Shown in pieces: positions 1 through 8,259 of a stretch of 64,000 nt of DNA. The stretch covers positions 850,001 to 914,000 of the forward strand of contig NZ_JABJUQ010000007.1 in assembly GCF_013155385.1 (NCBI RefSeq), read 5' to 3'. The position numbers and the translations under genes are program-made. The notes under the pieces are model-generated. The model searched no databases and was not told the DNA's origin. It saw only the letters and a program-made list of their open reading frames with translations. The DNA is from Bacillus sp. WMMC1349. Lineage in GTDB: Bacteria > Bacillota > Bacilli > Bacillales > Bacillaceae. The number at the start of each line of letters is the position of its first letter. Position 1 is the stretch's first letter.

Positions 1-8
1 CTGTTTTT

Positions 9-93
9 GGAGGGGTAGCGAAGTGGCTAAACGCGGCGGACTGTAAATCCGCTCCCTCAGGGTTCGGCGGTTCGAATCCGTCCCCCTCCACCA
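9..93 (+). tRNA. tRNA-Tyr (GTA)
   Basis: Cloverleaf with a GGAGGGG/CCCCTCC acceptor stem, anticodon GTA at 43-45, a long variable arm as expected for tRNA-Tyr, a TTCGAAT T-loop and an encoded CCA end. First complete tRNA of an eight-gene array in the order of the end of B. subtilis trnD. Confidence 0.97.
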
Positions 94-101
94 TTTATAT
101 T

Positions 102-175
102 AGGGGCATAGTTTAACGGTAGAACAGAGGTCTCCAAAACCTCCGGTGTGGGTTCGATTCCTACTGCCCCTGCCA
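102..175 (+). tRNA. tRNA-Trp (CCA)
   Basis: Acceptor AGGGGCA pairs with TGCCCCT, anticodon CCA at 134-136, TTCGATT T-loop, CCA end encoded. Confidence 0.97.
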
Positions 176-195
176 ATTAGTATATTAGAATGTAT

Positions 196-269
196 GGCGG
201 TTGTGGCGAAGTGGTTAACGCACCAGATTGTGGCTCTGGCACTCGTGGGTTCGATTCCCATCAATCGCC
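196..269 (+). tRNA. tRNA-His (GTG)
   Basis: Anticodon GTG at 230-232. Acceptor GCGGTTG pairs with CAATCGC, and the extra 5' G (196) sits opposite C269, the identity feature of tRNA-His. CCA is not encoded. Confidence 0.96.
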
Positions 270-286
270 CTTTTATGAGATTATAT

Positions 287-358
287 TGGGCTATAGCCAA
301 GCGGTAAGGCAACGGACTTTGACTCCGTCATGCGTTGGTTCGAATCCAGCTAGCCCAG
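287..358 (+). tRNA. tRNA-Gln (TTG)
   Basis: Acceptor TGGGCTA/TAGCCCA, anticodon TTG at 319-321, TTCGAAT T-loop. CCA is not encoded. Confidence 0.96.
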
Positions 359-367
359 TTTTCAGTT

Positions 368-442
368 GCGGAAGTAGTTCAGTGGTAGAACACCACCTTG
401 CCAAGGTGGGGGTCGCGGGTTCGAATCCCGTCTTCCGCTCCA
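368..442 (+). tRNA. tRNA-Gly (GCC)
   Basis: Acceptor GCGGAAG/CTTCCGC, anticodon GCC at 400-402, CCA end encoded. Confidence 0.97.
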
Positions 443-455
443 ATTTCTTTAGAAT

Positions 456-526
<71 letters not shown>

Positions 527-536
527 TTTAGCCCTT

Positions 537-625
537 GCCGGGGTGGTGGAATTGGCAGACACACAGGACTTAAAATCCTGCGGTAGGTGACTACCGTGCC
601 GGTTCAAGTCCGGCCCTCGGCACCA
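537..625 (+). tRNA. tRNA-Leu (TAA)
   Basis: Class II tRNA with a long variable arm. Acceptor GCCGGGG/CCTCGGC, anticodon TAA at 571-573, CCA end encoded. Confidence 0.97.
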
Positions 626-637
626 TAGCTCACACTT

Positions 638-719
638 GCCGGTGTGGCGGAATTGGCAGACGCGCACGACTCAAAATCGTGTTCCTTCTGGAGTGTCGGT
701 TCGACCCCGACCACCGGTA
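638..719 (+). tRNA. tRNA-Leu (CAA)
   Basis: Class II tRNA. Acceptor GCCGGTG/CACCGGT ending in a G-U pair, anticodon CAA at 672-674, CCA not encoded. It is the last gene of the array and the left anchor of the accessory region. tRNA-Leu 3' ends are common integration targets, but I saw no second copy of this 3' end in the window. Confidence 0.96.
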
Positions 720-757
720 TCGATAAAAGCTTGAAAAAGTCTTTAAGATCAAGGGTT

Positions 758-782
758 CTCACAGTTGTGAGGGCTTTTTTTA
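758..782 (+). terminator. Rho-independent terminator of the tRNA array
   Basis: CTCAC (758-762) pairs with GTGAG (767-771) over a 4-nt loop, followed after GGC by a run of seven T. A short stem, but placed right for ending the tRNA transcript. Confidence 0.6.
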
Positions 783-1124
783 TTGCCATTTCGCACGATT
801 TAAGTAGAAAAAATCGTGTGCTATGAGGTGAAGTAAAATGACCAGAAGAAAAAATGAGAAAAGTGAGAGGGAAAGTGTGAGATGGGAAGTTGAGAGTAAC
901 AGGTTATTATTATCGCTGAACAGAATTGTCTAATTGAAAAATAAATCACCTAAACAAAATAAACCTTTCCGATTCTGGGACTTTTTCATGCTCATCCTTT
1001 GTCTTTACTCTGTTTTCTCGTGTTTCTATTACGCAACATTCTTCGAAATTTTTATTTTAACTCAAACGTTGGAATGAGGGGTGGGTGCTTTGGGGGATGT
1101 TTGTACATAGTAGATATGGATCTA
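783..1124. other. Non-coding stretch between tRNA array and IS3 element
   Basis: About 340 bases of AT-rich DNA with no open frame carrying a ribosome binding site, no RNA gene and no repeat that I recognise. Confidence 0.6.
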
Positions 1125-1261
1125 TGTCAAGATATTGGACACTTAAAATATTAAATTTTCAAGGCTACCGCGCTTCGCTTGCTGTCCTCTTAATAGAAGG
1201 AACGGCATTCTCCCATTCCTTCTATTAAGAGGTAACTAAACTTCTACTCTATCAGTTGCAT

Positions 1262-2074
1262 TCACTTTTGCGCATACTTTTTCTCATAAGCTATCGGTGA
1301 TAAATAACCAATAGATGAATGAATACGTTTGTAGTTGTAAAAAGTCATGATATAGGCAAATATGCTTCTTTTTGCTTCTGCTCGTGTTTGATACTTCTGA
1401 TGGAATATGAGCTCCTTCTTGATCACACTGTGAAAAGATTCAATACATACATTATCGTAACCGTTACCTTTTCTGCTCATACTTGTCGTAATCTTATAGT
1501 CTCGTAGAACTGCTTGATAGTCATACGCTGCGTATTGACTACCTCGATCGGAATGGTGAATAAGCCCTTTCTGTGGTGGCTGCTGGTTTATCGCCCGTTT
1601 CAAAGCTGTAATGGTCAATTCCTTCGTCATACGTCTACTCATTTCCCAACCGATGATTCTCCTTGAAAATAAGTCTATGATCGTAGCTAAATACAACCAA
1701 CCTTCTCTTGTCCATACATAGGTTATATCACCAACCCAAACAGCTCCAGGCTTGTCTACGTGGAAGTTTTGCTTCAATACATTCGGATAAATAGGATAAG
1801 AATGCTTAGAATTTGTCGTCGCCTTGTACTTTTTCACCGTTTTAGACCGCAAGTCATTCTCGCTCATGATACGAGTAACAGTCTTTTGAGATACATCCCA
1901 ACCCTCTTGTTTTAATTGTTCAGTGATTTTAGGGCTACCATACCTTCTCTTAGACTCCATATAAACACGCTTCACTTCGGCTGTTAGCTTTTCTCTACGC
2001 TTTTTCTGCTCGCTCTTATCTCGATTCCTCCAGTCATAATAACCACTTTTCCAAACACCTAATACTTCGCACAT
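1262..2074 (-). CDS. IS3-family transposase OrfB (DDE integrase core)
   Basis: Catalytic part of the transposase. An HTH_21-like region (residues about 15-75, with RRYGSPKITEQL) precedes an rve integrase core. The DDE acids are visible in GDITYVW, HSDRGSQY and, after NGYDN, IESFHSVIKKE. The ATG at 2074 is only the first ATG of the frame. The frame is open further upstream past 2130 and is most likely read by -1 frameshifting from orfA, giving an OrfAB fusion. C-terminal NYKRIHSSIGYLSP is the usual IS3 ending. Confidence 0.93.
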   Translation of the reverse strand: MCEVLGVWKSGYYDWRNRDKSEQKKRREKLTAEVKRVYMESKRRYGSPKITEQLKQEGWDVSQKTVTRIMSENDLRSKTVKKYKATTNSKHSYPIYPNVLKQNFHVDKPGAVWVGDITYVWTREGWLYLATIIDLFSRRIIGWEMSRRMTKELTITALKRAINQQPPQKGLIHHSDRGSQYAAYDYQAVLRDYKITTSMSRKGNGYDNVCIESFHSVIKKELIFHQKYQTRAEAKRSIFAYIMTFYNYKRIHSSIGYLSPIAYEKKYAQK

Positions 2075-2121
2075 CTTCGCTACACGGAACTCGTGTCGGT
2101 GTTTTTCGATGAAGTCATAAA

Positions 2122-2421
2122 TTACTTCTGGTTTTTTGCGAAGATGCCCATAGCCTTTTTTAAAATGGAAACTTCCTCTTCCAAGTCACGAATACGTTTA
2201 TCTTTTTCATAATTAGCTTGATCCTTGGGATTAAGATTCCCACTTCCTACAAAGGCATCCTCCTGCTCTTCCTTATACTTATCCGCCCACTTATGCAAAG
2301 TTTGATAAACTAAATCTAGCTCTCGTGCAACTTCAGCTACCTTTCTTCCATCTTCCACAACCATCTTAACAGCATAAATTTTAAAGTCTTTATCGTATCT
2401 TTTTCCGTTCATTTTGGACAC
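2122..2421 (-). CDS. IS3-family transposase OrfA (HTH protein)
   Basis: 99-residue helix-turn-helix protein (HTH_8/transposase_8 type: KDFKIYAVKMV, VAELARELDL-like VAEVARELDL) with a C-terminal leucine-zipper-like helix (LEEEVSILKKAMGIF). It binds the IS ends and supplies the N-terminus of the OrfAB fusion. Its 3' end carries the frameshift heptamer. Confidence 0.92.
   Translation of the reverse strand: MSKMNGKRYDKDFKIYAVKMVVEDGRKVAEVARELDLVYQTLHKWADKYKEEQEDAFVGSGNLNPKDQANYEKDKRIRDLEEEVSILKKAMGIFAKNQK
2131..2137 (-). promoter_or_regulatory. Programmed -1 frameshift site (A AAA AAC)
   Basis: Read on the minus strand, the last codons of orfA run GCA AAA AAC CAG AAG TAA. Slipping back one base at AAAAAAC enters a frame that is open through KKPEVIYDFIEKHRHEF and continues into orfB. 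This is the canonical IS3 slippery heptamer in the right place. Confidence 0.8.
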
Positions 2422-2758
2422 TCCTAGAAATTATTAGTTTCAGTATAAAAATCTCTATTCTCTGTGTCCAATTATTAGACTAACATCAGATATAATAAGA
2501 TTTTCTTGAGTTTGCAATATTTGTGCAAAGAAACAGAAAATAGAGAAAAGAGGTAATAATTCTACAAATGCAATAATGTTATACTGAAAGAAGTAGTTGG
2601 AATTCTTTATAAGCAATACCTGTTTTTTATTACCCTACTTCTGTCTTGTAATATGGGTTGAGCTGACAGGATAGATAAAATGAATAAAAAGTAGTCTAAA
2701 ACAATATTGTGTATTCGCAATGTAAATCCGTATTCAAACAACGCATATAAAAAGGCAA

Positions 2759-2797
2759 CACCTCCTAGTATGATAAACTTATCAATTTAAGGAGGTG
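2759..2797 (+). promoter_or_regulatory. Hairpin that buries the IS66 first-gene ribosome binding site
   Basis: CACCTCCT (2759-2766) is the exact complement of AGGAGGTG (2790-2797), which contains the Shine-Dalgarno of the gene starting at 2804. A second stem, TGATAA/TTATCA (2771-2776/2779-2784), nests inside. In a transcript the ribosome site would be fully paired. In other IS elements such hairpins block translation from outside transcripts; that role here is inference. Confidence 0.7.
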
Positions 2798-2803
2798 CTT
2801 TCT

Positions 2804-2998
2804 ATGCCCCAACAAAAATTAACGATCGTCCCCGTAACTTTACACACCGAAAAAGAAAATACTTCTGTTACAAAGGTAGCAATACCTTCCTTAAATCCAA
2901 CTTGCACGATTAAAACGTCAAACGCTGAAATTTCCTTCTTCAACGGTATAGATGAGCACATTATCCAAACAGTTATGAAGGAGTTGAAAAATCAATGA
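2804..2998 (+). CDS. IS66-family small accessory orf (TnpA-type)
   Basis: 64-residue protein starting at the ATG 8 nt after AAGGAGG; an in-frame GTG lies upstream at 2795 but sits inside the Shine-Dalgarno. Assigned by position immediately before tnpB and by an ATGA overlap with it. The sequence is shorter than usual IS66 TnpA proteins and the normal HTH is not obvious. Confidence 0.65.
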   Translation: MPQQKLTIVPVTLHTEKENTSVTKVAIPSLNPTCTIKTSNAEISFFNGIDEHIIQTVMKELKNQ

Positions 2999-3348
2999 AA
3001 CACGATTATACAAGTGTGAAAAACATTTATATTATTTGTGGTAAGACAGATATGAGAAAAGGAATTGATGGGCTGGCAACTTTGATTCAAGATTCCTTCG
3101 AACTTGATCCATACGGAGATTCCATTTTCCTATTTTCAGGGTGGAGTAAAGATCGATATAAGTGTTTGTATTTCGATGGTGATAGCTTCGCCATGCTTTA
3201 TAAACGTTTGGATAACGGTAAATTACAATGGCCTAAAGATGAAAATGAGGTACGAAATCTATCACAGCAGGAGCTTCGCTGGCTCCTAGAAGGCCTATCC
3301 ATTCAGCAACCAAAGGCCATTCAACAATCACCAAAAGGTGTATTTTAA
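2995..3348 (+). CDS. tnpB: IS66 family TnpB (Orf2-like) protein
   Basis: 117-residue IS66 Orf2-like accessory protein needed for transposition; biochemical role unclear in the family. Hallmarks are the N-terminal IYIICGKTDMRKGIDGL and the central FLFSGWSKDRYKCLYFDGD followed by FAMLYKRLDNG. Full length and in frame. The start codon overlaps the stop of the preceding gene. Confidence 0.9.
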   Translation: MKHDYTSVKNIYIICGKTDMRKGIDGLATLIQDSFELDPYGDSIFLFSGWSKDRYKCLYFDGDSFAMLYKRLDNGKLQWPKDENEVRNLSQQELRWLLEGLSIQQPKAIQQSPKGVF

Positions 3349-3357
3349 ATTGAAATT

Positions 3358-5038
3358 ATGATCTTCATTTTGTCGTTCAAATGGTATACTATGGTTAACT
3401 TATTTGGACGAATCGTGGTGAAAAATGTGGCGAAGATTTCCTCTACAAATGAAAATCATAACGAGAAATTAATACAACTTCTCGAAGCACAATTAGAACA
3501 TTTGAAGCAGCAAAATAAAGAACTATCGAAGAAGTTAGATCAATCATTGAAGCAGAACCATGCTTTAAACGAACAACTTCGTCAATTAACCAAGCTTTTA
3601 TATGGACATAAAACGGAAAATCGAAATATAATGTTCCCGATGGACAAGGATCATTATTTGAGGATGATCCGTCTTTTAGTTGAGCACACAGAAGAACAAA
3701 GCCAACAGAAGATTTCTTATACTGTTGTTCGAAAAGTTCGCAAAAAAAGAAATGATTCATTGCACGATGGTATTGAAGTAGAAGCTATTCACCACCTTCT
3801 TGAAAATACAATCTGTGACTGTTGCCAAGGGCAAATGATTGAAATTGGCAGTACAATCGTACGTGAAGAAGCGGAATTTATTCCTGCAAAAATGAAGAAA
3901 ATTCAACACGTTGAACATGCTTATGAATGCAAAAATTGTAAAACTGAATCATTTCAAAAAACTCAGATTAAACGTGGGAAAGCACCACATCCTCCTATTC
4001 AACGTAGTATGGCAAGTCCTAGCGTACTTGCCAAAGTAATTTATGATAAATTTTCACAATACGTACCACTTTACCGTCAAGTAAAGGAATGGGATCGTTA
4101 TGGCTTGAGTACGAATGATAAGAACTTATCGAATTGGGTCATTCGTGCGTCACTGGATTGGCTTTTACCGATTTACGAACGAATGAAGCAGTTCATGATG
4201 GATAAATCAATTTTACATGTCGATGAAACGTATGGACAAATAATTAACCGATCCGATGGGAAATCTGGTCAAGCCAATGCTTATAATTGGGTATATCGAA
4301 GCGTACCTAGCCAAGGTCCAATAATAACTCTCTTTCAAAGTGCCTTATCACGAGCTCGATCTGTTCTTCAAGGTTTTATAGAAGGCTTTTCTGGATGATC
4401 GCATGATACATCGTGCAGAAATTATTCACTTAACTGGTGACAGTTATCGTATGAAACATAGATCTTCTATTTTCAAGCAAGAAAGTGTTCCAAATTAATG
4501 ATCAAAAACTGTACCTTTTTACTTGACGGTCACAGCGAGTTATTGTGATGATTTATATCGACTCGAAAGGGAATTTAAACATTTGTCTCCGAGTAGGCGC
4601 AGAAAAAAACGTCAAAAATACTCTAAGCCAATTGTAGATAAATTCCTTGATTGGGTTGAAACATCACCATTCTACGGAAAAAATGCCCTGGCGAAAGCAG
4701 CCGAATACACATTGAACAGGGCAAATGGACTTAAAGCTTTCTTGAATGATGGACGCATTGAAATTGATAATAATCCAGCCGAAAATGCCATCCGTCCCAA
4801 CGTTTTGGGTGGAAAAAACTGGTTATTTTCAGTTAGTGAAGCTGGAGCAAAAGCGAACGCCATTTGTTTAAGTATCGCAGAAACAGCCAAAAGTAACGGC
4901 GTAGATTTCTATGAATATATAAAGATTCTTTTGACCGATCTACCAAATCTAAACATCTATCAAAATCCTGAAATCATAGATCAATACATGCCCTGGTCAA
5001 AAATGGTTCAGGCAAAGTGTAGTAAACAAATGAAATAA
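3358..5038 (+). pseudogene. tnpC: IS66 transposase TnpC, disrupted
   Basis: The N-terminal two thirds (3358-4398) has a coiled coil (residues about 25-80), a Zn-ribbon-like CDCC...CKNC motif and the first catalytic Asp in LHVDETYGQ. The frame then stops. The C-terminal part resumes at about 4523 with the IDNNPAENAIRPNVLGGKNW motif that carries the catalytic Glu, and ends at 5038. The stretch normally holding the second Asp is missing or scrambled between 4390 and 4530, so the gene has suffered deletion plus frameshift. The true start may be a GTG near 3415 rather than 3358. Confidence 0.88.
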
Positions 5039-5074
5039 GCCGTATATTTGATTGAAAAAATCAGAATATACGGC
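5039..5074 (+). terminator. Strong stem-loop directly after tnpC
   Basis: GCCGTATAT (5039-5047) pairs with ATATACGGC (5066-5074), with an inner TGATT/AATCA stem. It begins one base after the tnpC stop. No clear T-run follows, so it may be an end-protecting or terminating hairpin of the IS66 element. Confidence 0.55.
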
Positions 5075-5084
5075 TATTTGTGAT

Positions 5085-5451
5085 GCGTACCGTAAAGTTG
5101 CGCTTATTTTTTATAATTCGGGCTTACTTCGCAATAAAGCATCTAACACTTTAACAGTATCACTACCAAATCTATTTATATTTTTAGGAGTTTTTGTTAT
5201 CTTTGAACAAGAAGGAATACAAGAACAATAGATGCAATGTTGAGTAACAAAAAATACATAGGTATCGTTCGACTCTCCAGTTTGTGTGAAATGGCCAATA
5301 CGTGTCTGAAATTAATCATCGAGCTATTGATGGAACATTTAAAGATACACAAATAGAAAAGTCCCATCGTAGTAATATTGTAAAGGATGAGAATGGTATT
5401 AGTAGAAAAAAAGAAATATACTTTTAAAAAATAGGTAGGTAGGAGGAAAGT
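5085..5451. other. IS66 right flank with a gene-end fragment
   Basis: No intact gene. A frame from a GTG at 5302 to TAA at 5427 (42 codons, containing AIDGTFKDTQIEKSHRSN) lacks a ribosome site and looks like the 3' end of a lost gene. Nothing else recognised. Confidence 0.4.
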
Positions 5452-5934
5452 ATGAAAGAAACTAAAGAAAATAGAAATCAAAATAACTTTAATGGAACGA
5501 CAAATTTTAATGGTCCAACACAAGTCGCCGCAGGAGATATAATTAACAATATCTCAGGTGATTCTCATCATGAAGCAAAATATACACCTGAACCATTATG
5601 GAGAAGTCCATTTACTTTGGCTGTTTTATCTTGGATTAGTGTGGCTATTGGGATACTTGGAATGTTTCCTATTAGCAAAATCGTAAAAAATGCATTAAGC
5701 CTCTTCAGTGGGTCTTTGCAGGTAAAATCAGCTTTTGAGATTCAAAACTATTTAATAATATTTGCGATATTAACTCTTTTATTTATTTTGTTGTTTAGCC
5801 TTAGGAGGATTACGAAGAATCAAACTAGACATCCCCTATTATTTAATTATGCAATAAGTGGGTATGGTGGAAGATTGATTTTAGAAAAGATACGTATTGG
5901 TAAATGCCCGTGGAGGAAGGATGAAATATTATAA
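5452..5934 (+). CDS. Small two-helix membrane protein with N-terminal GPTQVAAGDII motif
   Basis: 160 residues; AGGAGGAAAG Shine-Dalgarno 2-11 nt before the ATG. The polar, Asn-rich N-terminus (residues 8-40) contains the repeat-like NFNGTTNFNGPTQVAAGDII. Two hydrophobic helices follow at about 57-78 and 99-120, then a basic cytoplasmic tail. I do not recognise a named family. Similar short 'G-x-x-Q-x-A-x-G-D' leaders occur in hypothetical proteins from accessory and phage-defence neighbourhoods, but that link is an impression, not a search result. It overlaps the next gene by 14 nt, implying co-expression. Confidence 0.7.
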   Translation: MKETKENRNQNNFNGTTNFNGPTQVAAGDIINNISGDSHHEAKYTPEPLWRSPFTLAVLSWISVAIGILGMFPISKIVKNALSLFSGSLQVKSAFEIQNYLIIFAILTLLFILLFSLRRITKNQTRHPLLFNYAISGYGGRLILEKIRIGKCPWRKDEIL

Positions 5935-6127
5935 TAAACCTGTGAAATGGGTGGATAAATACTACAGTGATGGTAAAATTAAGCGTGAAGTTACAAGGAG
6001 AACTCCTGCATTAGAGTGCAAACGAAACGTGGAGCATTGGTATGAAATCGATCCTGCTGAAGATAAAATAAATTTTATTAATATCATTAAAATTCAGTAT
6101 ATTAGATTAATCATGCAAATAGCATAA
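5921..6127 (+). CDS. Small hypothetical protein coupled to the membrane protein
   Basis: 68 residues from an ATG at 5921 preceded by GGAGGAAGG; an upstream in-frame GTG (5897) lacks a ribosome site. It begins inside the 3' end of the 160-residue gene, so translation is probably coupled. Highly charged N-terminal half (KPVKWVDKYYSDGKIKREV), hydrophobic end. No family recognised; the protein may be 3'-truncated. Confidence 0.55.
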   Translation: MKYYNKPVKWVDKYYSDGKIKREVTRRTPALECKRNVEHWYEIDPAEDKINFINIIKIQYIRLIMQIA

Positions 6128-6314
6128 TCTTAATCAAATATTTCGACTTGGTAAGATTGTTATCAAATCTATACAATAGATACAGGAATTTTTATGTTTT
6201 TGTGTAAAATAGGGAGCGTAAACTAAACTGTGTAAGTAAGAATGCGTACGGTTCTTATTCACACAGTTTTTATTTTGATAGAATGATACATATAAAGCTA
6301 AAGGAGTGTTTTCA

Positions 6315-6476
6315 ATGGGGAAATTGAAAAGAGATCCTAATTTTGAGAGCTTAGAAGAGTTACAGAGAGAATTTACAGACTACGTGCATTGGTTCAACCA
6401 CCTACGCATTCATGGGACTTTAGATGATTTAAGTCCAGTGGAATACAAACTTATACACCTTAAGAAAACTGTCTAG
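6315..6476 (+). pseudogene. Chimeric orf: foreign start fused to IS3 OrfB tail
   Basis: An AAAGGAG site and ATG open a 53-codon frame whose first residues (MGKLKRDPNF) are unrelated to what follows. From about 6340 on it is the C-terminal end of an IS3 OrfB (REFTDYVHWFNHLRIHGTLD). The junction is where identity to the copy at 19.7-19.8 kb starts. Not expected to be functional. Confidence 0.75.
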
Positions 6477-6494
6477 TTTAGTGTTGACAATCCA
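6340..6494 (+). mobile_element. Right end of an IS3-family element (copy A, inverted partner at 19658-19812)
   Basis: 155 bp containing the last part of orfB and the terminal repeat ending GACAATCCA at 6494. By eye it differs from the reverse complement of 19658-19812 at only a couple of positions. The left part of the element is missing. Confidence 0.85.
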
Positions 6495-6861
6495 AGGCTT
6501 AATAGGATCTAAAAAGAATACTTCGGAAGTCATTTTATTCTTTTTCCTTAATTTTTAAAAAATTAAATAAACAAAAATTATAACTAGTATTCCTCTTTTT
6601 AACTTAGTCATTATGATTGTATTAACCTATCTAGTTCCAAACTATAGAGTGTTCGGGAAAAAAGGATTTTGCTATGTAAAATTCAAGTATGAAGGTAATA
6701 TGGTATAATAAAGTAAAACAACTCATGGAAAAGCTTATATTACCAGTGCTAGAGAAATTATTTTCTCGAAGAATGTACTCCTGTACTATTAATGCTGGAT
6801 TTACGCTTCGAAGTATTTGGAAATATCGAATGAGAGACAAGTTTTATTCTTTTTTAAAAGC
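6495..6861. other. Degenerate AT-rich stretch before the hsdM remnant
   Basis: No credible gene. A 74-codon frame at 6689-6913 has no ribosome site and its end overlaps hsdM-derived sequence in another frame. Confidence 0.5.
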
Positions 6862-7620
6862 TAACACATGCTTCAGAATACAAAGATTACTTGTTAGGAT
6901 TAATCTTTTATAAGTACTTATCTGATAATGTCTTAGTCAAAGTATTAGAAGAGGCAGATGAATCGGCTAGAGGAATACGACACACAAGAAAAACAAACTC
7001 AATTATATACGGAATTAATGACAAATGTAGATGTTAAGGATGACTTGATTGAAACATTAATTAATACATTAGGCTTATCATTTTGAACCAGATTAATTAT
7101 TCAACGTATTAACTAAACAAGCAAAAAAAAACACGTTTCAGTTGAATGACTTGAATAAAGCATTTATCGACTTTTCTACGAAACATGATCAATTCAGAGG
7201 GGTGTTTAATGATGTAGATTTAAAATCAAACAAATTGGGTTCGGATGACCAAGAACGGAATATTACGATTACAGAAGTATTAAAGAAATTAAACGATGTT
7301 GATGTGATAGGTCACGATGGCGATGTAATTGGAAATGATTATGAGTTTCTAATTTGGTCAATTTGAGTCAGAAGCCGGTAAGAAAGCTGGTGAATTCTAT
7401 ACGCCTCATCAAGTATCAGTCATGATCCATGATCGCTCGTATTGCTGCAATGGGACAAGAGGACAAAAAATTGTTTAGTGTTTATGACCCTACAATGGGA
7501 ACGTGTTCATAAATGTTGAATATTCAAAACTACATTAACCACCCAGAAAGTGTAAAATGTCATTATCTGGAATTAAACACAACCACTTATAACCTAGCGA
7601 AGATGAAGCAGTAAGACTTC
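6862..7620 (+). pseudogene. hsdM: Type I restriction-modification methylase HsdM, decayed
   Basis: Pieces of a HsdM N6-adenine methylase can be read across several frames: ASEYKDYLLGLIFYKYLSDN (from 6869), then DDLIETLINTLGLSF, then the 7142-7366 frame with NDVDVIGHDGDVIGNDYEFL, then AGKKAGEFYTPHQVS and LFSVYDPTMGT, then CHYLELNTTTYNLAKM. These are the helical N-terminal domain and the start of the methylase domain. In-frame stops, shifts and a probable deletion of the catalytic NPPF region make it non-functional. I found no hsdS or hsdR, so it is a remnant of an older defence locus. Confidence 0.8.
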
Positions 7621-8259
7621 TAGCGGAGGACTTTAATACTGCAAAGTGTAAGTGATTATGATCATATCGAAAGAGGATAGGGTGGTGCTAGGCAACTAGA
7701 ATAGGAAAAGTAACAATCCTTATCTTACTCAAAAATATCAATACTTTAGTTCAACTAGGGAACTGGCAGAAACGATTTTTGGTAATAGAAAAATGCCTTA
7801 GCCTGAGTTTCTAGTCAAGATATCTGAGATAACTAAAGCAAGTGTTACTTTTTATCCGGTTAAATCTGAAATAGTATCGGTTATTCCCCGTTTTAAGTCT
7901 ATTTCTTAATTTTTAAGGAATTTATATTTACCAAGTAGGGTGTAATTAGGAATAAATATAGATAAGGAAGAATTTATAATGCTTCTTCTTTTATTGATAT
8001 GGTATTATTGAACTGCAATTGGACCGTAATATCTTCTCAGGAGAGTTTGGAATGTCAAAAGGAATTATAGGTAATAAACAAACGGGTTTAGTGGGTGATG
8101 TGTTAAAGAACAGCATTTCTAAAGGAAGTAAAAACAAAGAGATAGGGCAAAGGTGGATGGATACAAACTTAATTCTACAGGACATTGTTTGATGTATTAG
8201 AGAATTTATTCCTTTTTAGGAGACTTAGATAAAAAAATTAATATAACTGGAGAGGTTGT
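7621..8259. other. Degenerate region after hsdM
   Basis: No intact gene. A readable frame at about 8005-8191 (..LQLDRNIFSGEFGMSKG.. to ..NLILQDIV) has no start site and no family match that I know; it could be debris of the same R-M locus. Confidence 0.4.

Larger units (their letters stand above)
1125..2481 (-). mobile_element. IS3-family (IS150-type) insertion sequence, apparently intact
   Basis: The outer ends form imperfect inverted repeats of about 18 bp (1125-1142 and 2464-2481), sharing the ATTGGACAC core. Inside, on the minus strand, lie orfA and orfB linked by a -1 frameshift signal, the standard IS3 layout. The total of about 1.36 kb is normal for the family. I could not find a clean target duplication, so the outermost bases are uncertain. 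Both frames are open and the DDE residues are present, so it may be active. Confidence 0.85.
2700..5080 (+). mobile_element. IS66-family element with broken tnpC
   Basis: Three genes in IS66 order (small orf, tnpB, tnpC), overlapping and on one strand, make up the element. The ends are approximate: imperfectly matching inverted stretches seem to lie near 2710-2740 and 5085-5110, but I could not fix them. tnpC has lost internal sequence and frame, so the copy should not transpose by itself. Confidence 0.8.

Noticed and set aside
638..782. Phage or ICE attachment site at tRNA-Leu(CAA)
   Set aside because: No integrase gene and no second copy of the tRNA 3' end found in the window, so only an insertion hot spot is suggested.
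1319..1507. 62-codon plus-strand frame inside the IS3 element
   Set aside because: Antisense to the conserved DDE transposase, no ribosome site.
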